From assembly GCF_002887815.1 (NCBI RefSeq), contig NZ_PDHO01000002.1:371474-435473 (forward strand): 64,000 bases of DNA, read 5' to 3'. Of the stretch, positions 34,842 to 43,203 are shown one piece after another. The notes beneath the pieces were generated by a model that was given only the letters and a program-made list of their open reading frames with translations, made no database searches and had not been told where the DNA came from. The translations under genes were made by a program, and so were the position numbers. How positions within the stretch are numbered: position 1 is the first letter of the stretch; every line of letters begins with the position of its first letter. This DNA is from Mycobacterium sp. ENV421 (GTDB lineage Bacteria > Actinomycetota > Actinomycetes > Mycobacteriales > Mycobacteriaceae).

Positions 34842-36578
34842 CTACTTCTGAACCTGCCGGCGGTAGGTCAGCTTGTCGAACTCGCGGCCGTACTCGTCGA
34901 CCGCGGTCACATCCATCTCGCTCATCAGGTTGCCGGGCCGCACATCGACCCGGATGAAGGCGTAGTTGCGGAACCGCACCCTGGACCAGCCGACCGCTTC
35001 GGTCTGCTTGTGGCCGTCGGCCGTCCAGACATAGCTGTTGCCCACGAACGTATCCGGCGCCACATTGCCGCGATAGCTCTCCGGTTCGCCGGGCTGGAAG
35101 TTGTACCGCGGCCGTCCCGCTGATCCCACCGTGTAGTAGACGGTGCCGTCGGTTTCCGGATAGACGATCGCATTGTCTTCGGCCGTCCGGGTCGGTGCGC
35201 CGCCCCGGATCGGGTCCGATCGTTCGAACACGTGGTTGTGGCCCTGCAACACCAAATCGACCTGGTACCGGTCGAACAGCGGCACCCACGCGGCCCGCAC
35301 ACCGCCGTCGCTGGCATGAGCCTCGGTGGTCGAGTAGGCACAGTGATGGAAGAAGCAAACGATGAAATCGATGTCGGGATCGGCCCGGTGCGCAGCCAAA
35401 GTCCTTTCTACCCAACCATTTTGAGTGCCGCCGGAGTAACCCCGGTTGGCGGTGATCTCATAGCTGACATCGTTGGCGTCCAGCGAGAGCACCGCGACGT
35501 TGCCATAGGTGAACGAATAGACCGACGGACAGCCGGACGGACCGTTGCCCGGAAAGTCGAGCCGCGCCAGGTGGCCGCCGTAGCCGTGCACCGGGTAGGC
35601 GGCTTCCATGTCGTGGTTGCCGGTGGCGAACATCCAGGGTGTCGTCGAGGCGCTGGCCTCGATGGAGTTCAGATACACGTCCCAGACATACGGGTTGAAC
35701 TTGTCGAAACCTTTGGGCGGTTCGCCCTTTCGGACGAATTGCGGCGGCTTGCCCGCACCGGATGGGTCGGCGTAGGCGATGTCACCGGCGAGCACATGGA
35801 AGTCCGGACGCGCCGCCACGATCTGATCCAGCACGTTGCCGGTGTGCGACACGGTCGGATCGTTGTCGGATTTGTAATAGCTGTCGTCGTAGTCGCCCCG
35901 GGTGAGACCGGGCGGAGCCAGCGGCGTCTCGTCGGTGCCCTGGTCCCCCATCATGGTGAACCGGAACCAGCCCACCGCATCTCGCGCACTGGGCATGGCG
36001 GTCGCCGCGGAACGCACGTCGCTGACGAACCCGTCGTCGGTGCGCCACCGGTAGAAGTGCGGGGTACGCCCGGGCAGTCCGTCCACCGGCGCATGGACGT
36101 AGAACTGCTCGGCCGACAGCACCCCGCCGCTGCTGTCCGGGATCTGGGTCACCAGGTTGCGCACCTCCGCCTCGACCGTCGCACCCAGCCCGGGCGTCGG
36201 GCCGTGGTCGAGGAAGACCTTGGTGGCGCCTGGATTTCGCGACAATTGGCCGGCCAGGCGCAGCTGACTCGAGGCGTCTGTGCCGTAGCCGACGCGCCGG
36301 CCCGCCACCGCCAGCGGCGCATCCTGTGCGTATGCGCGGCGCCCGAACGGGGCGGCTCCCAGTGCCGCCACGGCTGCTGCCGCCGCCGACCCGCGCAGGA
36401 AGTTACGCCGCGAGACCGGGCGAGCGCGTAGATACCTCTGATGCCATTCGTACTGCTCGGCCATCGTCATCCGGCTCGCAAGCGCCGGCGGAATGCCCGT
36501 ATCGGGAATCTCCACATCAGGATCGTGACGTACGGTCCTGCGAGAACGCCAAACCGCCCGGAAAATCCACATGAACAC
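34842..36578 (-). CDS. Tat-exported purple acid phosphatase-like metallophosphoesterase
   Basis: A 578-residue protein. After a 55-residue basic extension, SRRNFLRGSAAAAAVAALG is a twin-arginine signal ending near AYA. An FN3-like N-terminal domain precedes the metallophosphatase domain, whose metal motifs are all present: MGDQG, LAGDIAYADP, ATGNHDMEA, FFHHCAYST and QGHNHVFER. It would hydrolyse phosphate esters outside the cytoplasm with a dinuclear metal centre. The start may be downstream of the GTG used here, because the extension before the Tat motif is long and the ribosome site is weak. Confidence 0.88.
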   Translation of the reverse strand: MFMWIFRAVWRSRRTVRHDPDVEIPDTGIPPALASRMTMAEQYEWHQRYLRARPVSRRNFLRGSAAAAAVAALGAAPFGRRAYAQDAPLAVAGRRVGYGTDASSQLRLAGQLSRNPGATKVFLDHGPTPGLGATVEAEVRNLVTQIPDSSGGVLSAEQFYVHAPVDGLPGRTPHFYRWRTDDGFVSDVRSAATAMPSARDAVGWFRFTMMGDQGTDETPLAPPGLTRGDYDDSYYKSDNDPTVSHTGNVLDQIVAARPDFHVLAGDIAYADPSGAGKPPQFVRKGEPPKGFDKFNPYVWDVYLNSIEASASTTPWMFATGNHDMEAAYPVHGYGGHLARLDFPGNGPSGCPSVYSFTYGNVAVLSLDANDVSYEITANRGYSGGTQNGWVERTLAAHRADPDIDFIVCFFHHCAYSTTEAHASDGGVRAAWVPLFDRYQVDLVLQGHNHVFERSDPIRGGAPTRTAEDNAIVYPETDGTVYYTVGSAGRPRYNFQPGEPESYRGNVAPDTFVGNSYVWTADGHKQTEAVGWSRVRFRNYAFIRVDVRPGNLMSEMDVTAVDEYGREFDKLTYRRQVQK

Positions 36579-36611
36579 ATCGGCCGGCGTCAGCGCTAAT
36601 TACAGGGTGGT

Positions 36612-36626
36612 TTCGATTCCGCTCCA
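36612..36626 (+). repeat. Partial copy of the tRNA-Gly 3' end
   Basis: TTCGATTCCGCTCCA equals the T-arm and acceptor/CCA end of the tRNA-Gly at 27.4 kb with 8 internal bases deleted. It is in the same orientation and lies in the gap where gene order returns to that of M. tuberculosis. It may be a decayed attachment site; the match is short. Confidence 0.35.
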
Positions 36627-36698
36627 ATCGTCCTCACAACTTCGCTGGCTAACCTGGCCGCCGTAGATTCAGGCGATACCCGGCGGCCAGGAGGCGCG

Positions 36699-37880
36699 TT
36701 GAGCGACCACATTCCCATCGGCGGTGCGTGCGCCGCGGGTTTTGGCGCGGTGCGCGACGCTTTCGAGGCGAACTTCACCTCTCGCGCTGAGGTCGGCGCA
36801 GCGGTCGCCGTGTGGGTCGACGGGGATCTGGTGGTCAATCTGTGGGGCGGGTATGCCGATGCCCGCAGGCGCCGCCGATGGCGCCAGGACACGCTGGCCA
36901 GCGTGTTCTCCGCTACCAAAGGTCTGACCAGCACGTGTGTGCACCTGCTCGCCGATCGCGGCGAGCTCGACCTGCACGCCCCGGTCGCCCGGTACTGGCC
37001 GGAATTCGCGTCGAACGGCAAGCAGGACATCACGACCGCGGCGGTGCTCGGGCACCGCTCCGGGGTGATCGGGCCCCGCACCCGCATGCACTGGAGCGAC
37101 ACCACCGACTGGGACCAGGTGTGCGCCGACCTCGCCGCCGCCGAGCCGTGGTGGCCGCCGGGCACAGCCCAGGGCTACCACATGGTCAGCTTCGGGTTCA
37201 TTCTCGGCGAGGTCGTCCGCCGGGTCACCGGGCGCACCATCGGCCAGTATCTGCGGACCGAGATCGCCGAGCCGATGGGCGTCGACGTCCATATCGGTCT
37301 GCCTACCGCCGAACACCACCGCTGCGCGGAGATGATCAACAAGCCCCACATTCGCGATGTCCTGGCCAACGGCCAGGCACCGGGATATCCGACCTCACTC
37401 GCCGAGCATCCGATGGCCGGGATGGCCGTCGCGATGGGCTTCGTCCCGGATGACGAGCTGGGCTCGAACGAGCTCGAGCGATGGCGTGTCAGCGAGTTCC
37501 CGAGCACAAACGGTCATGTGTCGGCGCTCGGCCTGGCCACGTTCTACAACGGCCTCGCGCAGGAAAAGTTGCTCAGCCGCGATCATCTGGAGGCGGTGCG
37601 GGTCTCTCAGGGAGGCTTCGATCCCGACGTCGTGCTCGGGCCCCGGGTCGCCGATCACGGCTGGGGCCTGGGCTACATGCTCAACCAACGCGGTGTGGCA
37701 GGCCCTAACCTGAGCAGCTTCGGCCACGGCGGCTCGGGCGGCTCCTACGGGTTCGTCGACCTCGAGCACCGCATCGGCTACGCCTACGTGATGAACTATT
37801 TCGACGCCACCAAGTGCAATGCCGACCCGCGCAGCACCGCGCTCAGCGACGAGGTGTATCGCACCCTCGGTGTGCTCTGA
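36699..37880 (+). CDS. lipP: Serine esterase/beta-lactamase-fold protein, LipP-like
   Basis: A 393-residue member of the class C beta-lactamase/EstB family, the length of M. tuberculosis LipP (Rv2463). The Ser-x-x-Lys motif is SVFSATKGLTS (near residue 72), the Tyr motif lies in GYHMVSFGFILGE, and the third motif is FGHGGSGGSYGF. It hydrolyses short esters. The TTG start is supported by AGGAGG 5 nt upstream. Its place after tig and the tRNAs matches M. tuberculosis, apart from the insertion on its left. Confidence 0.88.
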   Translation: MSDHIPIGGACAAGFGAVRDAFEANFTSRAEVGAAVAVWVDGDLVVNLWGGYADARRRRRWRQDTLASVFSATKGLTSTCVHLLADRGELDLHAPVARYWPEFASNGKQDITTAAVLGHRSGVIGPRTRMHWSDTTDWDQVCADLAAAEPWWPPGTAQGYHMVSFGFILGEVVRRVTGRTIGQYLRTEIAEPMGVDVHIGLPTAEHHRCAEMINKPHIRDVLANGQAPGYPTSLAEHPMAGMAVAMGFVPDDELGSNELERWRVSEFPSTNGHVSALGLATFYNGLAQEKLLSRDHLEAVRVSQGGFDPDVVLGPRVADHGWGLGYMLNQRGVAGPNLSSFGHGGSGGSYGFVDLEHRIGYAYVMNYFDATKCNADPRSTALSDEVYRTLGVL

Positions 37881-37921
37881 TGAGCTAATTCTCGTTCTCC
37901 GGAGCACTTTCACAGGATCGG

Positions 37922-37927
37922 TACTGT
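37922..37927 (+). promoter_or_regulatory. -10 element for a leaderless mRNA
   Basis: TACTGT ends 7 nt before the ATG at 37935. This supports that ATG over an upstream in-frame GTG that would overlap the -10. Confidence 0.5.
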
Positions 37928-37934
37928 GGACGCC

Positions 37935-38747
37935 ATGAACGGTGTGCTGGTCGTGCTCATCCTGGTCGTCATCGGCGTGATCGTGCTGGCGGTGGTGAGT
38001 TCATCGCGGGCCTCGGGCAATCGCAACGCGGCCGCACTGGCCGACGCGAAGGCCGATGCCCGTCGGCTGATCGAGCGCCTCGGCGGTCAGGTGCTCAACC
38101 TGTCCGGCAACAACGAGGCCGCCAGTCAAGCACTGGCCGACGCTTCCGAGCGGTTCACCGCCGCCTCCTCTCAGATCGATCAGGCCACCACCGCCAAGCA
38201 GGCGATGCTGGCCAAGGAAAGCGCCATCGAAGGGCTGTACTACGTGCGAGCCGCCCGCACCGCGATGGGTATGGATCCCGGGCCCGAACTGGAGACGGTG
38301 TCCGGCCAGAAGGCTGCGGGCGCGGTGACCGAGGATCGCAAGGTTCAGTTCGAGGGCCGCGAGATCGAGGCCTCCCCCACACCGAGCCAGCGGACCCCGA
38401 ACTACTACCCCGGCGGTCGGGTCGCGGGCCGTCCGGTGCCGGCGGGCTGGTATTCCGAGCCGTGGTGGAAGACGGCCCTGGTGGCCGGCGCGTGGGGTGT
38501 CGGGTCGGTGCTGTTGTTCGACGCACTGTTCTCCGGCATGCACGGCGTCGACTACGGCGCTTCGGGATTCGAGAACGGCTTCGGTTCGGGTTTCGACCAA
38601 GGCTACGACCAGGGATTTGACCAGGGTCTGGACGCCGGCGGCCAGGACGGTGGCTGGGGTGGCGACGGCGGCGGCTGGGACGGCGGCGGTCTCGGCGACA
38701 GCGGCGGCTGGGGCGGCGGCGACTTCGGCGGGTTCGGCGACTTCTAG
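37935..38747 (+). CDS. Membrane-anchored protein with Gly-rich tail, unknown function
   Basis: A 270-residue protein. An N-terminal membrane anchor (VLVVLILVVIGVIVLAVV) is followed by an Ala-rich helical region (residues 35-110, likely coiled coil), a Pro-rich linker, a second hydrophobic segment (WWKTALVAGAWGVGSVLLFDALF) and a low-complexity tail of DQGxDQGF and GGWGG repeats. The repeated Gly/Asp/Trp/Phe tail suggests disorder. The family resembles actinobacterial DUF-type membrane proteins but I cannot name it. Start is set by the leaderless -10. Confidence 0.75.
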   Translation: MNGVLVVLILVVIGVIVLAVVSSSRASGNRNAAALADAKADARRLIERLGGQVLNLSGNNEAASQALADASERFTAASSQIDQATTAKQAMLAKESAIEGLYYVRAARTAMGMDPGPELETVSGQKAAGAVTEDRKVQFEGREIEASPTPSQRTPNYYPGGRVAGRPVPAGWYSEPWWKTALVAGAWGVGSVLLFDALFSGMHGVDYGASGFENGFGSGFDQGYDQGFDQGLDAGGQDGGWGGDGGGWDGGGLGDSGGWGGGDFGGFGDF

Positions 38748-38780
38748 ATCCGGCGGGCAGGAGCGTAGCGACCCAGGGAA

Positions 38781-40469
38781 TTAGATCCGGCTCTCCATCC
38801 GGGCGGTCACGCTGGCCTCCTGCAAGTCCAGCCTGTCGAGCATCGCACGCACGGCCTCATCGTCGATGCGTCCCTCGTCGCGTTCGGTGATCAACGCAGC
38901 ACGTTGCGCGGCAAGCACATTGCGGTACAACGTGGAGAACACCTCCGCGCGAAGATTGTGCTCCTCAGGGTCGGGCATCTCATCAGCATCCTTGGAATGG
39001 CGGGCAATCCAGGTGCGGATCTCGGTCAGCACGTGCGGGTCGAGGCCCGCCGGTGGCTCCGCCTCGAACCGGGCCAGCACCTCGTCGGCGGCAAAGTGCA
39101 CGGTCTGCTCGGTCTTGTAGGTCTCCTCGCGGTCGTAGATCCGGTCGTCCTCCCTCGAGGACAGATGCAGCCGGCGGATCAGCGGCGGCAACGTCCAACC
39201 CTGCAGCAGCAGGGTGCCCACCGCCACGGCGAATGCGATCGCCTGGATGGTGGCCCGTTCCGGGAACGGCTCGCCGCTGGCGACGGTCGGCGGGATACCG
39301 GCCGCGGCAGCCAGCGTCACCACGCCACGCATCCCGGTCCATGACACCACCACGTTCTCCTGCCACGTCAACGCCGTGTGGTCGATCATGGAGCGCCACT
39401 TGCCTTTTGACTTTCCGGGTTTGCGGACGCCCAGTGCGCCGCGGCCGCCCTCGGGAATCGGCACACTCAGCCTGCGGTCGACGTGACGGGACAGCACACC
39501 TCGGCCGAACATCACGAACACCGAGAGTGGACGGATCACGAGCACGATCGCCAGCACCGCCAGCGCGCCGATGCCGACCTCCGCCAGCGACTCGTGGGCG
39601 TCGCGCAGATCCTCCAGGACAAAGCGCAGATGCAGCCCGATATAGGCGAAGACGAACGCCTCCAGCAGCACGTCCACGGAGTGCCAGACGTAGCGTTCCT
39701 GCAGCCGGGTCTGGTAGCCGGCGCTCAGGGTGCCGCTGCCGACGATGAACCCGGCGGCCACCACGGCCAGCACGCCGGAGGCATGGAATCGCTCGGCGGT
39801 GAGGTACGCGGCGAACGGCACCACCAGGCCTTGGATCGTCTCCAGGCTGGCGCTGTTGAGGCGTTCGCGAATCCACAGGGTCACGTATCCCAGCGCGACG
39901 CCAACCACCGGACCGAGCAGCGCGCTGTAGCCGAACAGCAGCAGCGGGTTGGCGATGAAGACGTGGGTGCCGGCGATCTGGGCGACGGCGATCGAGAACA
40001 ACGCGAGCGCGGCGGCGTCGTTGATCAGGCTCTCACCGGTCAGGATCGTCATCACCCGCTTGGGCAGGCCCAGTTTGCGGCCGACGGCGACGGCGGTGAC
40101 CGCATCAGGCGGCGCGACGATGGCGCCGAGCACCAGCGCGGTCGCGAACGTCAGCGGCACCACGACCAGCCAGGCGGACACCGCCGCCACGGCGAACGCG
40201 GTGACCACGACCAGGCCCACCCCGAGGCCGAGGATCGGCTTGATGTTGCGTATGAACGCGGGAAACGAGAAGTCCAGTGCCGCGGAGTACAACAGCGGCG
40301 GCAGGACCACCGACAGCAGGACATGGGAATCCAGTTCAGGCGCGGTGAAGCCGGGCAGGAACGACGCGGCGATACCCACGACGACGATCATCAGGGCGGG
40401 TTCCAAGCCACGGTTCTTGGCGATCGCGGCGACGACGATGGCGCCGACGACGACGAGAATCAGTTCCAT
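38781..40469 (-). CDS. Na+/H+ antiporter, CPA1/NhaP type
   Basis: A 562-residue membrane transporter. About twelve membrane segments fill residues 1-430, and ILTGESLINDAAALALF near residue 155 holds the conserved Asn-Asp ion site. A cytoplasmic C-terminal tail of about 110 residues is charged and helical (RIYDREETYKTEQTVHFAADEVL). It exchanges monovalent cations for protons to hold pH and salt balance. It converges on the Gly-rich membrane protein with a 33-nt gap. Confidence 0.93.
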   Translation of the reverse strand: MELILVVVGAIVVAAIAKNRGLEPALMIVVVGIAASFLPGFTAPELDSHVLLSVVLPPLLYSAALDFSFPAFIRNIKPILGLGVGLVVVTAFAVAAVSAWLVVVPLTFATALVLGAIVAPPDAVTAVAVGRKLGLPKRVMTILTGESLINDAAALALFSIAVAQIAGTHVFIANPLLLFGYSALLGPVVGVALGYVTLWIRERLNSASLETIQGLVVPFAAYLTAERFHASGVLAVVAAGFIVGSGTLSAGYQTRLQERYVWHSVDVLLEAFVFAYIGLHLRFVLEDLRDAHESLAEVGIGALAVLAIVLVIRPLSVFVMFGRGVLSRHVDRRLSVPIPEGGRGALGVRKPGKSKGKWRSMIDHTALTWQENVVVSWTGMRGVVTLAAAAGIPPTVASGEPFPERATIQAIAFAVAVGTLLLQGWTLPPLIRRLHLSSREDDRIYDREETYKTEQTVHFAADEVLARFEAEPPAGLDPHVLTEIRTWIARHSKDADEMPDPEEHNLRAEVFSTLYRNVLAAQRAALITERDEGRIDDEAVRAMLDRLDLQEASVTARMESRI

Positions 40470-40505
40470 ACAAGCATTCTCGCGGGTGCCGTCCGGCGGC
40501 GCTGA

Positions 40506-41297
40506 TCACACCTGGCAGGTGGGGCACCAAAACACGTTGCGACCTTCCAATTCGGCGGTCAGGATCGGGGTCGCGCACACCCGGCAGGGCTCACCGGCGC
40601 GCCGGTATACGTAGGTGCGTGGACGGTTCGGGGCGTACGACGGCGCACCGTGATCGTGTTCGGGCCGCACCACCACGATCTTGCCGCGCCGTACGCCGAC
40701 CTTCATCAACGCGACCAGGTCGGTCCAGGCGTCGGCGAACTCGGCCTCGGAGACGTCCCGGCCCAGCCGGAACGGGTCGAGGTGATGCCGAAAGAGCAGT
40801 TCGCTGCGATACACGTTGCCGACCCCGGCGATCACGCTCTGGTCCATCAGCAAGGCGCCGATGGTCTTGCGGGACTTGGAGATTCGGGACCACGGCAGCG
40901 CAGGGTCGGCATCCCGGCGTAGCGGGTCGGGCCCGAGCCGGGCGACGATGGCCGATACCTGCGCCTCGTCGAGCACCTCGCACGCGGTCGGGCCTCGTAG
41001 GTCGGTACCCCACTCGTCGCCGACGATCCGCATGCGCACCTGCCCGACCGGCAGCGGCATCGGCACCGGCATCTCGGTGAAGGTGCCGTACAGCCCCAGG
41101 TGGACGTGCACGATCGGACCGCCGTCGTAGTGGTGGAACAGGTGCTTGCCCCAGACCGAGGCGTGGGTGAACACCCGGCCGTCGACGATCGAGGCATCGG
41201 TGAACCTGCCCTGCGGACTCGACACGGCCGCCGGGGCGCCGGCGAAGCGGCGCTGGTGCAGCCGCGCGAGCCGGTGAAGGGTGTGCCCCTCGGGCAC
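40506..41297 (-). CDS. nei2: Endonuclease VIII-like DNA glycosylase Nei2
   Basis: A 263-residue Fpg/Nei glycosylase. Residues 1-6 MPEGHT give the catalytic Pro2 and Glu3; the helix-two-turn-helix region has LLMDQSVIAGVGNVYRSE, and the C-terminal zinc finger is CRVCATPILTAELEGRNVFWCPTC. It removes oxidised pyrimidines and cleaves the abasic site. It follows rpiB by 3 nt, matching M. tuberculosis Rv2464c-Rv2465c, so they form an operon. Confidence 0.95.
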   Translation of the reverse strand: MPEGHTLHRLARLHQRRFAGAPAAVSSPQGRFTDASIVDGRVFTHASVWGKHLFHHYDGGPIVHVHLGLYGTFTEMPVPMPLPVGQVRMRIVGDEWGTDLRGPTACEVLDEAQVSAIVARLGPDPLRRDADPALPWSRISKSRKTIGALLMDQSVIAGVGNVYRSELLFRHHLDPFRLGRDVSEAEFADAWTDLVALMKVGVRRGKIVVVRPEHDHGAPSYAPNRPRTYVYRRAGEPCRVCATPILTAELEGRNVFWCPTCQV

Positions 41298-41300
41298 AGG

Positions 41301-41780
<480 letters not shown>

Positions 41781-41806
41781 GGCCGTAACCTTACTTCGGC
41801 ACGCGG

Positions 41807-42760
41807 TCAGCCCACAGTAATGGCGTCCAGCCGTTCCTTGATGAACGCCGATGACGTCACCGGCGTCAACCCCGACACCCGCCCGACCGGCGGCTCCAGC
41901 GGAGTGATGAGTGCGTCGTGGTTGGCCTCATAGAAATAGATCAGCGAGATCAGGTCCTCTTCGGGTGCGTGCGGCTGCGGGGGCAGCACCCGGTGCCGCC
42001 CGGACGGCCAGCGCCGCCCGCTCCAATACTCGAGCAGATCGCCGATGTTGATGGTCAGCGCCGCCGGATCGTACGGCGCATCCTCCCATCCGTCGGCTTC
42101 GGAAAAGACTTGCAGCCCACCGGCTCCGGGCTCGCGGTCCAAGATCGTCACGGTGCCGAAGTCGGTGTGCGGGCCGATCCGGAACTGGCCCGGTTCGGGC
42201 TCGCCGACCACGCTGACCGGTGGGTAGTGGTTGATGTTCATCGTCCAGGTCGGCCGGTCAGCCAGGGCGACGAAGGGATTCTCTGCCAGCCCCAACGCGT
42301 GCGCCATCAGGGCCAGCAGATCGTCGGAGAGCCGGTGTACGGCTGCGGTGTACTCGTTGACCAGCGGCTTCAGCTCGGCCACCTCGGCGGGCCAGACGTT
42401 GGGCGCGAACCAGATCCGGTCGACCTCGGCGTCGCCGACAGCCGTTTCCGCACCCAGGCTGTAGCTCTCCTTGAGGTCGGGCGGTGTCTCGGTGCCCTCG
42501 GCGTAGGCGTTGGCCTCCGCTCCGGGAGCGATCCAGCCGTGGCCGCCGACCGGCACCGAGTACCGGCGCTTGACGTCGTCGGGCAGGCTGAAGAACTTCC
42601 GCGATGCGGCCCGCACGCCGGCGGCCAGCTCGGGATCGATGCCGTGCCCGGTGACCAGGATGAAACCGGCCTGCTGCAGTCCCTCGTCGAGTTCGGCGGC
42701 GACGGCGTCGGCCTGCTCTCCCCCGGCGTACCAGCGGGACATGTCGATCGTGGCGATCAC
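41807..42760 (-). CDS. 2-oxoglutarate/Fe(II) oxygenase, isopenicillin-N-synthase-like
   Basis: A 317-residue enzyme with a DIOX_N domain (TIDMSRWYAGG ... GFILVTGHGID) and the double-stranded beta-helix. Iron ligands are the His and Asp of IGPHTDFGTVTIL and the His of SGRHRVLPP; ISLIYFYEANHD follows. It hydroxylates a small molecule with 2-oxoglutarate and O2. The GTG start overlaps the deaminase stop by 4 nt (GTGA), so it is translationally coupled to a deaminase and an NCS1 permease. Thymine-7-hydroxylase-type enzymes share this fold, so a nucleobase substrate is plausible but unproven. Confidence 0.88.
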   Translation of the reverse strand: MIATIDMSRWYAGGEQADAVAAELDEGLQQAGFILVTGHGIDPELAAGVRAASRKFFSLPDDVKRRYSVPVGGHGWIAPGAEANAYAEGTETPPDLKESYSLGAETAVGDAEVDRIWFAPNVWPAEVAELKPLVNEYTAAVHRLSDDLLALMAHALGLAENPFVALADRPTWTMNINHYPPVSVVGEPEPGQFRIGPHTDFGTVTILDREPGAGGLQVFSEADGWEDAPYDPAALTINIGDLLEYWSGRRWPSGRHRVLPPQPHAPEEDLISLIYFYEANHDALITPLEPPVGRVSGLTPVTSSAFIKERLDAITVG

Positions 42761-43203
42761 TCTGCGACTCCGATGTCCTCGTTCCACAGCTCCGGGTTCT
42801 CAGCGATGAAGTCGGTCATCATCGCCACACAGCGCCCGTCGTCGAGCAGCGTGACGTCGACGCCGGATTCGGCCAGCCAGTCGTGGCCGCCGACAAAGGT
42901 CCGGCTCTCCCCGATCAGCACTGCACCGATGTTGAACTGACGCACCAGCCCGCTGCAATACCAGCATGGCGAGAGCGTGGTCACCATGATCGTCGAACGG
43001 TAGTCGCGCTGGCGGCCGGCATTGCGAAACGCCGCGGTCTCAGCGTGGATCGACGGATCATCGTCCTGCACGCGCATGTTGTGCCCACTGCCCAACAGCT
43101 TCCCGTCAGCGCTGAACAACGCCGCCCCGATCGGAATTCCGCCTTCCGCCAATCCCTTTCGGGCCTCGTCGTAGGCGACGTCGAGCATCGCTTCCGGCGT
43201 CAT
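42757..43203 (-). CDS. Cytidine/cytosine deaminase-family nucleobase deaminase
   Basis: A 148-residue zinc deaminase of the CDA superfamily. The zinc and catalytic motifs are IHAETAAF (His and Glu) and SPCWYCSGLV (two Cys). It resembles fungal/bacterial cytosine deaminase and guanine deaminase-type enzymes. The ATG overlaps the permease stop by 4 nt (ATGA), and its stop overlaps the oxygenase start. It would deaminate an imported nucleobase or analogue in the cytoplasm. Confidence 0.9.
   Translation of the reverse strand: MTPEAMLDVAYDEARKGLAEGGIPIGAALFSADGKLLGSGHNMRVQDDDPSIHAETAAFRNAGRQRDYRSTIMVTTLSPCWYCSGLVRQFNIGAVLIGESRTFVGGHDWLAESGVDVTLLDDGRCVAMMTDFIAENPELWNEDIGVAE

Noticed and set aside
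37935..38747. Collagen-like or PGRS protein
   Set aside because: The Gly-rich tail is short and Asp/Trp/Phe-rich, without GGxGGxG periodicity; it looks like a disordered tail of a membrane protein.
38745..38791. Direct repeat TAGATCCGGC on both sides of the gap between convergent genes
   Set aside because: Ten bases, partly made of stop codons of the two genes; too short and no mobile-element features between the copies.
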